Part shown: piece after piece, positions 48,621 through 59,925 of the stretch
How the letters are laid out: every line of letters starts with the position of its first letter
How positions within the stretch are numbered: the stretch's first letter is position 1
NCBI GenBank assembly: GCA_963514095.1
Contig: OY741271.1
Location: 21,998,561 to 22,062,560 of the forward strand
Direction: 5' to 3'
DNA from: Eutrigla gurnardus
Lineage: Eukaryota > Chordata > Actinopteri > Perciformes > Triglidae
Length of the DNA: 64,000 nt
The notes under the pieces: generated by a model
What the model was told of the DNA's origin: nothing
Databases searched by the model: none
The model's input: only the letters and a program-made list of their open reading frames with translations
Made by a program: the position numbers and the translations under genes

Positions 48621-50720
48621 TTTGTTTGTTACTCTTACCTGTCATTTTCCCCCCTTTTTAAAAATAATCTCCTATCAAGAACATAAACGAACTGGTAGGC
48701 TCGCCTCTGTTTACTCAACGTTCTGGCACGGGTTGTGTTTACGGAGGCGAATCGCAGTGTGTCAGTGTTTGTGTAAAATCCCCCAAACGCCACACACAGG
48801 GATCAGAGAGAGAAAATGAACACCATGCCGGGAACTCCATCTTGGAATCCAATCTGAGCATTACGGCCAAAAAGGTGGCTCAGGCTCCAACAAGTTTAGC
48901 GTTACCGTGGAGACCGTATCATCTCTGGCGATGCAGGCAATGCCTGAAAATTTTGATCTGCATGGCCAGCATCACTTGACCATGGCCGACGTCCGCCCGT
49001 CTCCGCCGCCGCCACCCTGCTCCCCTATCTGTGGCTGGCTGCCGCTGAGCCCTGGGCTCCAATTAATCCCATGATGCCTGGCTGTGGTTGGTATGGTGAC
49101 CAGACGGGGGCACACAGAGAGAGAGAGAGCTGTGATTCCCAGGTGAAAGGTGGGATAGACTTTCTGATTCGCTCCAGCACACAGATAGAGTTACAGCTCA
49201 ATTTCAACCCCTCGCCCTCACTGGTCTATCCTCGTGACTAAAATAGGACCAAGGAGAGGAAGAATGGCTCCTTCTCTTCTTTCTCTCTGTTTTCCTGTCT
49301 GGCCGTTTCCCTTTTTCCTCACTCTTTTTTTTCTAATATCTCACTTCAACCCATCACTGTGTTTTTCTTGTGACAGAAAGAGACTCTGAGATGTGCTTTT
49401 AAAAGCTTGGTCAGCTTGAAAAGCGGCACTTCTTAGTTCTCCCTCTCACTTTAAAAAGTGTGAGGTTTTGTTGACCTCTCTGGCTCTTTATCGGCCCCCT
49501 TTTCACTTGTTCCCACTGCTCGTGCTTTGTTCTTTTACCTTTTTTGTGGACAAGGCAGGATTTGTGAATTAATCATAAGTGGTTCAATAGCTGGCCTTCG
49601 CTGTGCTCTGTCACCGGGGGATCAATAGGGGAAGGTCAGCAGCACTGTGGTGGAGGAGAGACAAGGAGGGCCATGTCCAGGTGATCCATAAGACCGGTCT
49701 GGCATGAGGCATGATGGGAAGGAGAGCCTGCCCTTGCACTGTCCTCTTTCTGTCCCGGACACACCCACCTCAGGTGGACTCGGTGTCACCGTGTCATCCC
49801 CATATCATCCAGGATGAAACCCCACATTTAAATATATATGTAGATATTTTATAAGGATGGAGAATAATATCAATATCACATTCGGCCAGCTCAAAGCTTA
49901 AAGTTGTACAGTGTTGTGTTTGCTTTTCTTCTTCTGATCCATCTTTGCTTTTTATCTCCAGTCTGGGTGTGACACTTTTATTTGAAAGTACTATCAAGGA
50001 CACAACATGAGTTCCCTTTACTTGTTGAATGCTTACTGGGAATGAAAAATAAAGACATTTTTGATCATCTGCTCCGGATTTGGCTCTCCAAAGCCCACGA
50101 CCACATCATTATGTTACTAGCTGAATCCTCCTGCCCCTCGTTTTAATAGAAGCAAGGTTGTTGTCGCTAATAATGAAAAACCTGACCTTTTTTTGTTGCT
50201 GCAGTCTAGTTCGACTCGCATTTAATTGCATTAGTATTTCTTGCCACGGGAGTACGTAAGCCGCTAAAACGGCAAACTCCTACCCCCACGACATAAAATA
50301 AGGCTGTACGCAATTCCCCGCTGCCCATGCATTATTGAGAGTACAAAAGCATCCTCTTTACAAAGTGTCATAATAAGGCAGCGCTACACATGCACGATGC
50401 ACACAGCGTGTAGTTGTCAGCGGGAGTCGGGGAGGGGGCTGGGGCTTTGGAGGAGCCTCGTTCTGGTGGCACCTTTTTTTTTTAACATTTTTTTATTTAC
50501 AATGCACTGAGACACCGCGGATGATTTGTGAAGATTAGCGGAGAGGATGTGAGGTATGAATCACCGTCTCTGTGTGCTCGCTGTTTCCAAGTAAGCATAT
50601 GCATACTGACTAAAGGCTGGAAATAGCATTCAACACAAATACGATGTGGAAGCCTTTTGAGCCAGCAGTTGAAAGTCATCAACATTTCAACCCAGTTAAA
50701 CATATTACGTGCTCTCACAT

Positions 50721-50721
<1 letters not shown>

Positions 50722-50795
<74 letters not shown>
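50722..50795. repeat. (CA)37 microsatellite, longest in window
   Basis: A 74-base uninterrupted CA array. A (TG)14 array of opposite sense begins 130 bases downstream. Confidence 0.98.
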
Positions 50796-50796
<1 letters not shown>

Positions 50797-50923
50797 CGAC
50801 AGTGTGCATTTCAAGTGAATAAGAAAATGTCTTCACAGCCAAAACCTTTTACAAGCACCGAAATTCAAATTCCATGTCACCTAAGCTGTGCATCAAAGCT
50901 GCACATTTAGCCCCATCGCTGCC

Positions 50924-50924
<1 letters not shown>

Positions 50925-50953
<29 letters not shown>
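50925..50953. repeat. (TG)14 microsatellite
   Basis: Complementary to the CA array at 50722-50795. Confidence 0.97.
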
Positions 50954-50954
<1 letters not shown>

Positions 50955-51810
50955 GACACGGAGAATGGAGCGGTGTAACTCAGTGTATGACATGGCTATT
51001 TGTAAATAACGTCCCCCCAACCTCATCCACTGGCGGGGGCCGAGAGCTTGAAGTCTGAGCAGCGATGGCAGCCTCCCTGAAATGTGCATGAAACCGGCTT
51101 AGCGCTATCAGCGCAGCATCACCGCCAGTCACCAGCCTCCCCTCTCATTCTGCTGGGCTGCTGTGGACCAGATAAGAGCAGTGACGCACCCCCCACCCCC
51201 CCTCCCGCTGCTTCCATCCGCCTTATGTTGTCTCCCAACAATCCACCCAGCCTCCCACACCAATTCACCCTTATCCTCTTTACAAGGTCTTACAGGGACA
51301 GGGACGCTGATGTGTGGCTACGACCGTAATTTATATTCTTTGTAAATTGTCTGTGATTTTTTCATTGAGATAAGTGCGGGGGGAACATCTGTTTTGTGCT
51401 GGAGGGCACGGGGGGCCGGGGCCCGGGCTCCGCGGCAGTCATTGGCAGTATAGATATATATAGAGAGAGGGGAGGCACACGATCTGTCTCCTTACCCTGA
51501 ATTACAACTCCAGGGGCCCCGCTACCCTGCTCATCATTACTGTTGTGTTTAGATGAACACATTGGGTAAACAAAAAAAAACAAAAAAAACGTTGTGCTCC
51601 ATCTGTACAGCCTCGCAGATATGCGATATCATATTTGGACAAACTTAACTTCTTGATTCATCTCAGTCTAATTCAGTCGGCTGCTGTCACCGTTCACTCC
51701 CTCAGTCATTCCCTAATTCTTTTTAAAGGCGGCCATGACTATTTAGCAGACGGTCCAGAGTAGAGAGGGAAAGGGTTGATGCGGAAATGTTGCGCAACTT
51801 GTTCCAGCTG

Positions 51811-51836
51811 CCCCCCCCCCCCCCCCCCCCCCCCCC
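51811..51836. repeat. poly-C run (26)
   Basis: Twenty-six C followed directly by an AT-rich stretch (TTAATTACC). Confidence 0.95.
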
Positions 51837-52149
51837 TTAATTACCATATATAATTAAGCATTCATGGTTGAAGGCTGAGTTCAGTCAGGAGTAGAGTAAG
51901 AACTGTTGGGATCACAGTGACCAGGCGGCCGAGGCCTCATTGGCAGTCAAAGGGGCGCGCGACCTGCGGCGTCTCGACATACGAACACTAGCGGGGGAGT
52001 CGGAGGGTTTTTTTTTTTTTGGAGCGGCACAGACAATGAATCTCAATCCTGAGGCCATGGCAGATTTACATTTAAAGTAGTTTTAGCGAACGCCCCCACT
52101 TCCTGATGCATTCTTTGGCAGGGCTGAAGAGGGGGAGCGGCTTATCTGC

Positions 52150-52325
52150 GAGTCATCAATTGCACGTGATGCGTCCGGATAGGCGCTCCGGACGCCGGGG
52201 CGCCGACACCTTCTTCCGCTCGCACGTCCACCTCGAAGATGACGTACCGTCTAACGGGGCGCCGTTGCTCAAAGTCTAATTACATCACACGTGGACGCAC
52301 CTCTGCTCGCCGTCGACAGCTCCAG
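52150..52325. promoter_or_regulatory. CpG-dense patch flanked by two CACGTG E-boxes
   Basis: I count about 23 CpGs in roughly 170 bases. CACGTG lies at 52163-52168 and 52288-52293, with TGACGTA at 52240-52246 between. GCGTCCGG and CCGGACGC form an 8-bp inverted repeat (52171-52178 and 52188-52195). Likely unmethylated regulatory sequence or an internal promoter; function is inferred. Confidence 0.45.
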
Positions 52326-52326
52326 A

Positions 52327-52349
52327 TGTGTGTGTGTGTGTGTGTGTGT
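52327..52349. repeat. (TG)n microsatellite
   Basis: About 11 TG units just after the CpG-dense patch. A further TG array follows at 52493-52518. Confidence 0.95.
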
Positions 52350-52518
52350 TTTAACACATGTGACCTATGATTTTCCTGTGATTGACAGAACCAGTAATGA
52401 CCAGCATCCGTCCGTTATTGATGTTCCGTCACTCGTCTCGCTATTAATGTTAGCCATAGACGGAGCAACAGGGTTACCAGGAACCTGGCATGCATGTGTG
52501 TGTGTGTGTGTGTGTGTG

Positions 52519-55097
52519 CGTGCTCCGGGGCATATTTGTGCCTCATATTTACACTTAATAGGGTTGGTGTGGCACCAAATGTGTGTGTTGTTGACGTGTT
52601 TGGATGAGGAGTAGGTGAGTGTGGTTGTTGACACAGTGGGGTAAAGGCTGTGATGGCTGAAGGCTCTGATGGGTAATTGAGAACAGCAGGTGTCGCCTCC
52701 CTCCCGAGCCACTTCAGGCCCCGACCAGATTACCCTCCGATCTTCAAAGCCTCTCCGGCCCGGCTCTCCTCTCCTCTACTTTACTCTACTGTACTCGACT
52801 CTTGGCTGTGGAGAAGAACAGCATGTATGGCAACGCTACTGGAGCAGTTGTTAGCGCTACACCGGTTCACCAAGCCTGGAATCTTTCATTCTCTGTATCT
52901 TTTGTTGTTGTTGTTGTTTTGGTATCCCATGAATACCTAACGGTTGCCAAAACCGTGTCTGCCCTCGCACAATAAACCCGTGTGTGTTCTACAGAGATCT
53001 GTTTATTCAAGTCAAATATTTTAAAGTCCCATCACAGAACATTTTTTTGGGGGGGGATTTTTTTCAGATGATTCACCAGAGCTGTGGATTCTCTCCCCAC
53101 TGATCCCCGTTGGAACAGGAGAATCTCTCACGCTCACACAGATTCCTCCTCGTTACTCCGTCAGCGCCTATCGGCCTTGAGACGAGCCGAGCCTGTGGGC
53201 CAGGGCTCCCCCTGCTTTGGGATTCTTACCCATGCTGAACACGTCACCAACCTCATACCCCCCTCCTCCCGTATCCCCATCCCTCCCCTGACTTTTTCAA
53301 ATGAACAAATCTGATTGAGCGAATGCCATTACCTGGGTAAATGAATGATTCCTAAAGGACTGGACAAGGCCTAACACCACCCGGAGGGTAAAGCTTGTTA
53401 TCGCTCCAAACTCCAAAGGAGGAGAGAGGCGGCCGCGGCGCTTGTGTGCACTTTGTCAGAGGACTGTATTTCCATATTAATCTGCCACATTTAGGCATCT
53501 GAGACAGAGAGCCTCCTGTCACGCTTCTTTGATAACAGAGCAGTTAGCTTTTTCCCCCTCATGTATAAATATGTATAATTCTGATAAGATTAATTGAAAC
53601 GCCTAAGTATACACTGGTAGGAGATGAGTGGGAGGGAGAGTGAGGGAGACAGCGGGAGGGAGAGGAGACATATTATGTTGCCAAAGCATTCATTTTTAAG
53701 ACCGGCCTTTGCCTCAGACCGAATCCAGAGCTGGTTGCCGAGGCTCTCTCCTCCCCGGTCCCAAAGTGCCTTGAATTGGAAAATAGCATCAACCTAACAG
53801 TCCCTCAAAAATAGCTGAGCGAATATGTTTTTGCGCCGAGCCGATAAATACGTCGCGGAGCCTCTGACACCGAAGCCTCACCCCAATTTCCAGTGCTCCG
53901 GAGGAGATCAGATAGCCCTGTGTCATTTGATTTTCTGCCTTATCTCATCTGCGGCCATCTTTTTGTCTCAAGCAGAGCTACGTTTTAAGAAGCGCACCCC
54001 CCTTTCCCCGGTATCTTTTTTTTGAAGGACAAATTCCAGAATGATACGGAAACAAATAATCGGATCGCGCTGTGAGGGAGAGAGAGAGAGAGAGAGAGCG
54101 GGGCCGTTCCGCTCTTTGATTGACGCCGAGCGCCGATGTCAAACGAGCGTCCTTCAAGTGACATTTTTCGGGATGCAAATCTGTCCCGAGTACATGTGCG
54201 AGATTGCGGCAATCTGCAAAAAAAAGTTCTTAGTTCCAGAGTGCCGTTTATGATGGCGACTGGGTGACATTACAGGATGCTGTAAACGAGAACACAATTT
54301 ATACTTTGTGTACGTCCCACGCAGCCGTTGAGCAGTTTTCCCGCTTTTCAAACTGACCAATAAAAATGTCTGTTTAATAGTTGTTCTCTGCAAAGTATGC
54401 TGAGTGCTCGACGAGGGGAGGGCGGGGAGGGAACAGCAGGAGAGAGAGAGAGAGATGGAGGTGTGGGAGAGGGGAGGTGGGGGAGCCTGAGACAGATGAA
54501 ACGGGAGGAAGAGAGAGAGAGGCAGAAGAGGGAGTCGGGGTGAGGGAGGAGACAAAGCCGGTCCCCGGTGCGCAGCCCGATGTTGACTGACGGCGAGAAG
54601 AGAGGGCTGCAGAGAGGAAGGGTGGAGGAAAGGGAAGAAGGGAGATCAGCGAGGAGTGGAGCATGTCAGTGTGTGAGTGGCGTCTCTCATTAGAAGGTGC
54701 TGTCAGGGGCCACAGAGGGGGGACTGCGGGGACCCCCACCTCCCCCTTCTCCTCCCTTTCCGCCGGCCCCTGAGATCCGACTGGGAAAATGATTGATGAG
54801 TGATACCAAGATAAACACGCGCCCCGGGCCCCCAAAGGCAGCCCTGCAAAATGATGCATGCAGCGTTATAAATAAACCGTATGGAGGAAAAAAAAAAAAA
54901 CACAAAAAACTTTACAATAAACAACAAAACAGTTGGATTTTCATATTTGGAATATTGTTCGAGAAGAGGCAAACCCGGCTTTTGTTCTTTGCTTTGATGG
55001 GTTTTTCTGGAATTTTGTTTTTCTAGTTGTATATGCTTGTGCATGTGAGCAGTGAGCTCGAGGCTAAAAAGGCTCACCGGCTGACTGGTTGTTTAAC
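52519..55097. other. intronic sequence, no gene recognised
   Basis: Unique sequence with short homopolymers and the purine tracts listed separately. No recognised coding exon or RNA gene. Confidence 0.55.
54395..54660. repeat. purine-rich tract
   Basis: A/G-rich stretch with GAGAGAGAGAG and GGGAGAGGGG words, preceded at 54078-54100 by a short GA array. Non-coding. Confidence 0.78.
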
Positions 55098-55467
55098 GCT
55101 GCGTTCAAGACAACTTTGAGGAAGAAATGTTCCCAGTTTAAACGTCCAACTTTTGACCTCCAAGCATTCCAGGTGCACCAAACAACAACTACAGCTGACA
55201 AACTGATGTTTCTTTGTAAAGTGTTCACACAACTGAACATTTTTTGAGGACATTTTAAAATATTTTCCTGAAAAACTATTGTGCAATTTACATGCAGAAC
55301 AGGTGTCACTCTATGATAGCGTATGATTTTAATGAAATACTTGCCAATATACTTTCTTACATCACACATGTAGGTTTAAAGTAGTAACTCTGACTTTGAG
55401 TGGCTTTCCATTGTACTTTTTTTGTAGCTGGAAGAACTTTACAGTTCTGCGTTGTCTGAAACGCAGC
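55098..55467. mobile_element. MITE-like element with 17-bp terminal inverted repeats
   Basis: GCTGCGTTCAAGACAAC at 55098-55114 and GTTGTCTGAAACGCAGC at 55451-55467 are inverted repeats, matching at 15 of 17 positions. The start continues into a G/T and purine-rich stretch resembling fish hAT-like MITEs with CTGCGTTCAAGACAACT ends (recalled, not searched). The interior is AT-rich and non-coding. No clear target-site duplication flanks it (tgtttaac against ataagcct), so the exact ends or class may differ. It lies about 0.9 kb upstream of the 136-nt exon. Confidence 0.5.
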
Positions 55468-56285
55468 ATAAGCCTCGCTCAACGTTTACAAAGCAGGCGG
55501 CTTTCCCACTCGTTCACCGTGAGGACCCCAAACACTGAGGCAAACCTGTTCTCATTTGGGAGAGCTCCAAACCGTGTGTGTGTGTGTGTGTGTGTGTACG
55601 TATGGATTCATGCCGATGATATGTAGCCGCGCCACACAGAAAACACACACGCACAAATACAAAATAAGGCCGCACAAAACTATGCTCAACTGCTGGCTAA
55701 TTGTTGAGTTAAGTCATAAATGTTTCATGCTACACTTTCGGTTAATGTTTAACACTGAGAGCCAAATGCCTCTGTTACAAATGGAAGTGGAAAGGCAGAT
55801 TATCATCAAATAGTTACATTATATCATTATGAGCCTACAGGCTGTGGTCTGGTGGAAGCAGAATGAATTATGAATGGAGTGTAAGGGAGGGATCTTTCGC
55901 TTCCCTCGAGGGACTTCCAACACCACAACTCATTTAAGTTGGATGAATGAGAGATAAGGAAAGGAAGCCCCCTTCCCTCCCCCCCCTCCCCCCACCACAC
56001 ACTGCTTGCCTTACACACTGCCCTTCATGTAATTTACTCCGTGAGAAGAAGTGTCACTTTAGCAGCTCGCAGCACACTCACTTCTCATTGGGAGAATGTA
56101 TGCTGAAGGGGCGCTTTGTTCATTGTCAAACTGTGCATACCAATGCTGCGAAACGCCATAAAGAAGTCTTGTCATCTAAGTCACTGGTGCATTTTGCTTG
56201 CCGGGCGCAGACTCGTGTCGGGGCCCTCTTTGTACATCTCTTAATATGAGTCCCTGAGCTGGGCTGTAGCTTTGCCTAAAAAAAT
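55468..56285. other. intronic sequence before the 136-nt exon
   Basis: Contains a TG array and a C-rich patch (55970-55996). Otherwise unique, with nothing else recognised. Confidence 0.55.
55574..55597. repeat. (TG)n microsatellite
   Basis: Twelve TG units, about 0.76 kb upstream of the 136-nt exon. Confidence 0.95.
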
Positions 56286-56355
56286 TCTTCTCATCTTTCT
56301 CTCATTTGCTCCCCCCCCCTCTCTTTCTCTCTCTGTCCTGTCTCCACGGATCCAG
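56286..56355 (+). other. camta1: 3' splice site of the 136-nt camta1 exon
   Basis: A T/C-rich stretch from about 56286, including a run of nine C and repeated TCTC, leads to tccag with the AG at 56354-56355. Using it supplies the G that completes the Arg codon left open by the previous exon. Confidence 0.92.
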
Positions 56356-56491
56356 GCCGCAGAATGGATCGATGATATTGTACAATAGGAAGAAGGTGAA
56401 GTACAGAAAGGATGGCTACTGCTGGAAGAAGAGGAAAGACGGGAAGACCACACGGGAGGATCACATGAAGTTGAAAGTGCAGGGAGTTGAG
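56356..56491 (+). CDS. camta1: camta1 internal exon: basic core of CG-1 domain
   Basis: This 136-nt exon completes the split Arg codon and encodes 45 further residues. They start PQNGSMILYN, pass through the highly basic RKKVKYRKDGYCWKKRK, then KTTREDHMKLKVQG, and end VE. This is the CG-1 core. The basic cluster is the likely DNA-contact and nuclear-import region, by family knowledge rather than anything shown here. The acceptor is a long C/T tract ending tccag, and the donor is GAG followed by gtgagtg, a near-consensus 5' splice site. The exon runs phase 2 to phase 0. The Cys in GYCW supports CAMTA1 over CAMTA2, where I recall a Leu. If read through, the frame stops 10 codons into the following intron. 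The next CG-1 exon, expected to begin C-(L/I)-YGCYVHSS, was not found before 64000. Confidence 0.95.
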
Positions 56492-56498
56492 GTGAGTG
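56492..56498 (+). other. camta1: 5' splice site after the 136-nt camta1 exon
   Basis: gtgagtg follows GAG, giving GAG|gtgagt, close to the best vertebrate donor consensus. The coding frame leaves at phase 0. Confidence 0.93.
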
Positions 56499-57134
56499 CG
56501 CTTACGAGAGTTTGGATTTAGAGAGAAGAAGTGGTGGTGGGGGGGGGGGGTATCGGGGGGTGGGGGCAGGCGAGAGCCAGCCTTCACCCTGACACAGACA
56601 AAACACAGGTCTACAGTGAGCTCTCCCCTGGCTGTAATGGAGACAGTCACATGCTGCAGTCGGCCCCGCGTCTCCACGGAGCCTTACCAAGAAACAATGC
56701 AGCACAACAATAGTTTTCCCTGGGAAGCCGGCGGAGTGGAACCGATTGTTTGTACCTTATTAAGGCTCTGGATGTTGCCTTTGCTCCAGAGAGCCCTACA
56801 TTAATCTTGCTAGCTCAAAGCAGCGCTGCGGAGCTGGTGTTCCCTTACCTCACTCCACGTCATTCCCCACACTTGCCGCCGCCATAAAAGGCCCAGATGC
56901 ATCCGTCTTGGGCCGCACCCAGGCTCGATCTCGCTCCACCCGGGGGTGCGTGTCGGCGTCCCCGGCTCGTCCCCAGACTCCTTCTTTTTACTTTCGCTTC
57001 CTGCGGTTCTGAAGTTTTGGGTACTGGTCTCTTTTCATGTGTTTCGCCAGAAGCACGGACGCCGGAAGCACAGGAGTTGAGATCGTGTAGAGCTGTGGAG
57101 ATGTGAGATGCTGGTCCCCTATTCATGTGTGTCT

Positions 57135-57157
57135 ACACACACACACACACACACACA
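57135..57157. repeat. (CA)n microsatellite
   Basis: About 11 CA units, 0.65 kb downstream of the 136-nt exon, in the opposite sense to the TG array upstream of that exon. Confidence 0.95.
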
Positions 57158-59714
57158 GTCACACCATTCAAGTACACATAGCCACACACCTCAGAGAGCG
57201 GTGCTGTGAGTCTGTCGCGCAGTGTGACAAAGACAAAGCTCAGGCATTCTCCCAACAGGGGCTCTGCTCTCTGTTTGTACTCCTCCAGATATTTGTCAAT
57301 CCCAGAAAAATGGCCTCCTCGCTCACCTCGCCAGCTCAGTTTCATCTCAGGCCCTGCAGTGGTCTGATAACCTGTTGGGACGAACACACTGCCGTCCTTT
57401 TGGACTGTTACATAACTTTTTTCACAGTTTCTGAGAGTCCAGGCTTTACAGACGGTTTAGATGGTTGCATTAATATGGTTGTATTAACATGTGGATACAG
57501 ATAATGCTTAGCATGAAGAACCAGCAGTATTTATGACTCAAATCCTTTTTACTGGCATACGCTGTCACGAGTCCATGATATTGTATCAGCAATACAGTAT
57601 GAATTCAAAGTAGAATATGTTTTATTGTTTCAACAGCAGGACGGGGTCATAATTGGCCATTTTACTCGTATTTCGGGGTTTACCTTTACTGATCGCACCA
57701 GCTTCAGCTCCACCGAGGCTCCACCCCCCCCCATTGCACATGCATTTGTGGATTCCAGTGAAAAAGAAAGATGGTGTCATGACTGACCCCTCAGTTCCGT
57801 CCTCAAAGTGTCCCTCAAAGAAGAGGGGAGGGAGGGGAGATACGATATGGTTAAAAAAGAAAATTGCTTGTTCAGTTATTAAATGAGCCTGCTGTTCCCT
57901 CAAACAAGTCCCAAAGCATGCATAGAAATTATAAATAAACACTTGGCTAATGCTAAAAGGAGATGTCAGTTGACAATGTCCCCACATCTACCTTACTTTA
58001 GATGTCTTCTATATCATCGCGGCCCACTTCGGTACACCCCCTCTCCACACAGCATCCTGTACTGTATGACACTGTCCTATTTTCTAGCATTAATGCTAGT
58101 CAATGCTCCAGAAAAGCGCACCATTTTTCTTTCAAGCAACTGGCACATCGCAGCGCCGCTGTATCCTTGGTGCTTCCCTCGGCCGGTGATAGCGCGTGAT
58201 CTTCTGCGGTCTTGCAGCTGTCACCGTGGACAAGGAGAAAACATACTGTAACGTTTTAAAAATAGCCGGACCTCAGTGAGTCCCAGCTTTATAAAAAATG
58301 ATATTTACAAAAAAAAAAAAGAAAGACATTTCCTGGCAAGCCAGAGCTAAAGCGATTGGCTCCTAAGCTGAGGACACACATGAAGAGCAGCCCTCCAGCT
58401 TCCCTTTATGTGTCACACATTGTGCTCTATATGCTGCGTGGGCAGCGATGACTTGTCGTGGCGTGTCCGACATTGGCGTTGCTGCATCGTGGTTTGCATT
58501 CTTTTTTTTTTTCTAAACAGAAAGGGAGCAGATTCTATAACCCTTGAGTGTTTCGAAGAATGAGCTTTTCTTTACATCCGAGTCGACACTTGACATGAAC
58601 ATTGAGTAATGCTCCGGCGACTATTACAGTATTTATGTCCATCAGCAGCAATAAGTAGCCAGACGCTGAGCTGTCAAACCACTAAAGCTGTAGTGTGCTG
58701 TCTGCAGGATGCAACAACGTAATATTAAAGGATGTACTAAAGCATCGCGAGTCCCACGGCCAAAGACTGATAGCCGCTCACTGCGTGTGTGCAACCCTGC
58801 TCCAATAAGTTGTAACCGATCTAATCCACCAGAGCTAATTGCTAATCGTGATCGGTAGGAGGGGGAGCTTAGCGGAGAGGAGGAAGAGAGAGCTCAGGTA
58901 GAAAACTGACTCAGGTGCTGCAAAGCCACATGGGATTGTAAGAAATTGGACCATCACTGCTGCTGTTTTCACATACTGTACATAAAAATACACACACACC
59001 GCTGTTGGAGCGGTGTTGTGTGTGGGCTCCTTGTTTTTTTGTGTGCGCGCCCACATTTTGCGGACTTGGAAGCCCTGAGTCATGTCCTTTTCTACGCCTC
59101 GCCCCCTCAAGACTGACAGGGGAGAGAGAGGAGATCCATCACATGCTGTAAGCGGCCTATGATGGGAACCGTGACCCGTAACGCACAGTCATGTTTACCG
59201 TAAGCACGTCCGAATGACTCGGCCCTTTTAAACGTCTGGACAGTGAGAGGATGAAACCAAGGGAGAGGATGAAGAGGTATTCATTTCTGCCTTCTGCTCC
59301 ATTTAAATGGAGAAGAGAAAGATCCGTGTATGGATACATAATTCATATCGTACCTTCACGAGGCAGAACACAAAGAGTTGACACAACTTTTAGCACGCCC
59401 TCGCTTGTTTTACAGGGGGGAGTTTTTACATCAGTCGAAGCCTGCGCTGTAGCCGCTCTGATTCCCCCGGCCGCCCGGTGCTTAATAGAGGTTTTCTGTG
59501 GTTATTACACGGGCCAGGTTTAGTGCACAGAGAGGACAAGTGTTGTGGGTGGTTCAGGCCAGTGATGTTCAGTGGTCTCCGGTGAGAGGAGTCCGGGAGC
59601 GAGGGGGGGCCTTCTGGGGCCTGCAGGAGGCAGCCTAGCGTGGCAGGAGTAGATGTCAGCGTGTGCTGCTGCTGTCCTGTCTGCTCCGCAGTGCTGGCTC
59701 AGCAGCCCATGTAA

Positions 59715-59925
59715 AACCAAGGCTCTACACTCCTTCTCCCTCCATCTCGCTCTCCCTTACTCTTTCTGAGTGTCTTCCCCTCTTCCACCCTCTCCCTGTC
59801 TGTCTCTTTCATTTCCCTGTCTTTTAATTATCTCAGTAGACCTTTCGTTGTCCCGCTCTGCTCCCGACTCCCTTTCTCTTTACCGGCCTTTCCCTTTTCT
59901 CTCCTCCTTCCGCTACCCTCCAAGT
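59715..59925. repeat. pyrimidine-rich tract
   Basis: C/T-rich on the + strand with CTCTCCC and TTTCCCTTTTC words. It resembles splice-acceptor tracts but no coding exon follows. Confidence 0.75.

Larger units (their letters stand above)
48621..52145. other. intronic sequence with CA/TG and C runs
   Basis: Contains the longest CA array, its TG partner and a C26 run. The rest is unique sequence with no gene recognised. Confidence 0.55.
23937..56355 (+). other. camta1: camta1 intron splitting the CG-1 domain (complete, 32,419 bp)
   Basis: This intron is bounded by a gtaaga donor and a tccag acceptor, with matching phase 2 on both sides. It is long for a compact teleost genome, which is typical of CAMTA1, whose introns are very large in vertebrates. 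It holds the densest TG/CA microsatellite group in the window, two MITE-like elements, a 38-nt hairpin, a CpG-dense patch and several AT-rich repeat-free blocks that may be regulatory. No nested gene was recognised on either strand. Confidence 0.9.

Noticed and set aside
50497..50910. Frames rich in CV (minus) and HT (plus)
   Set aside because: They are readings of the 74-base CA array.
54374..54859. 161-codon Ser/Pro/Leu-rich minus-strand frame
   Set aside because: Same artefact from a purine-rich + strand; no domain.
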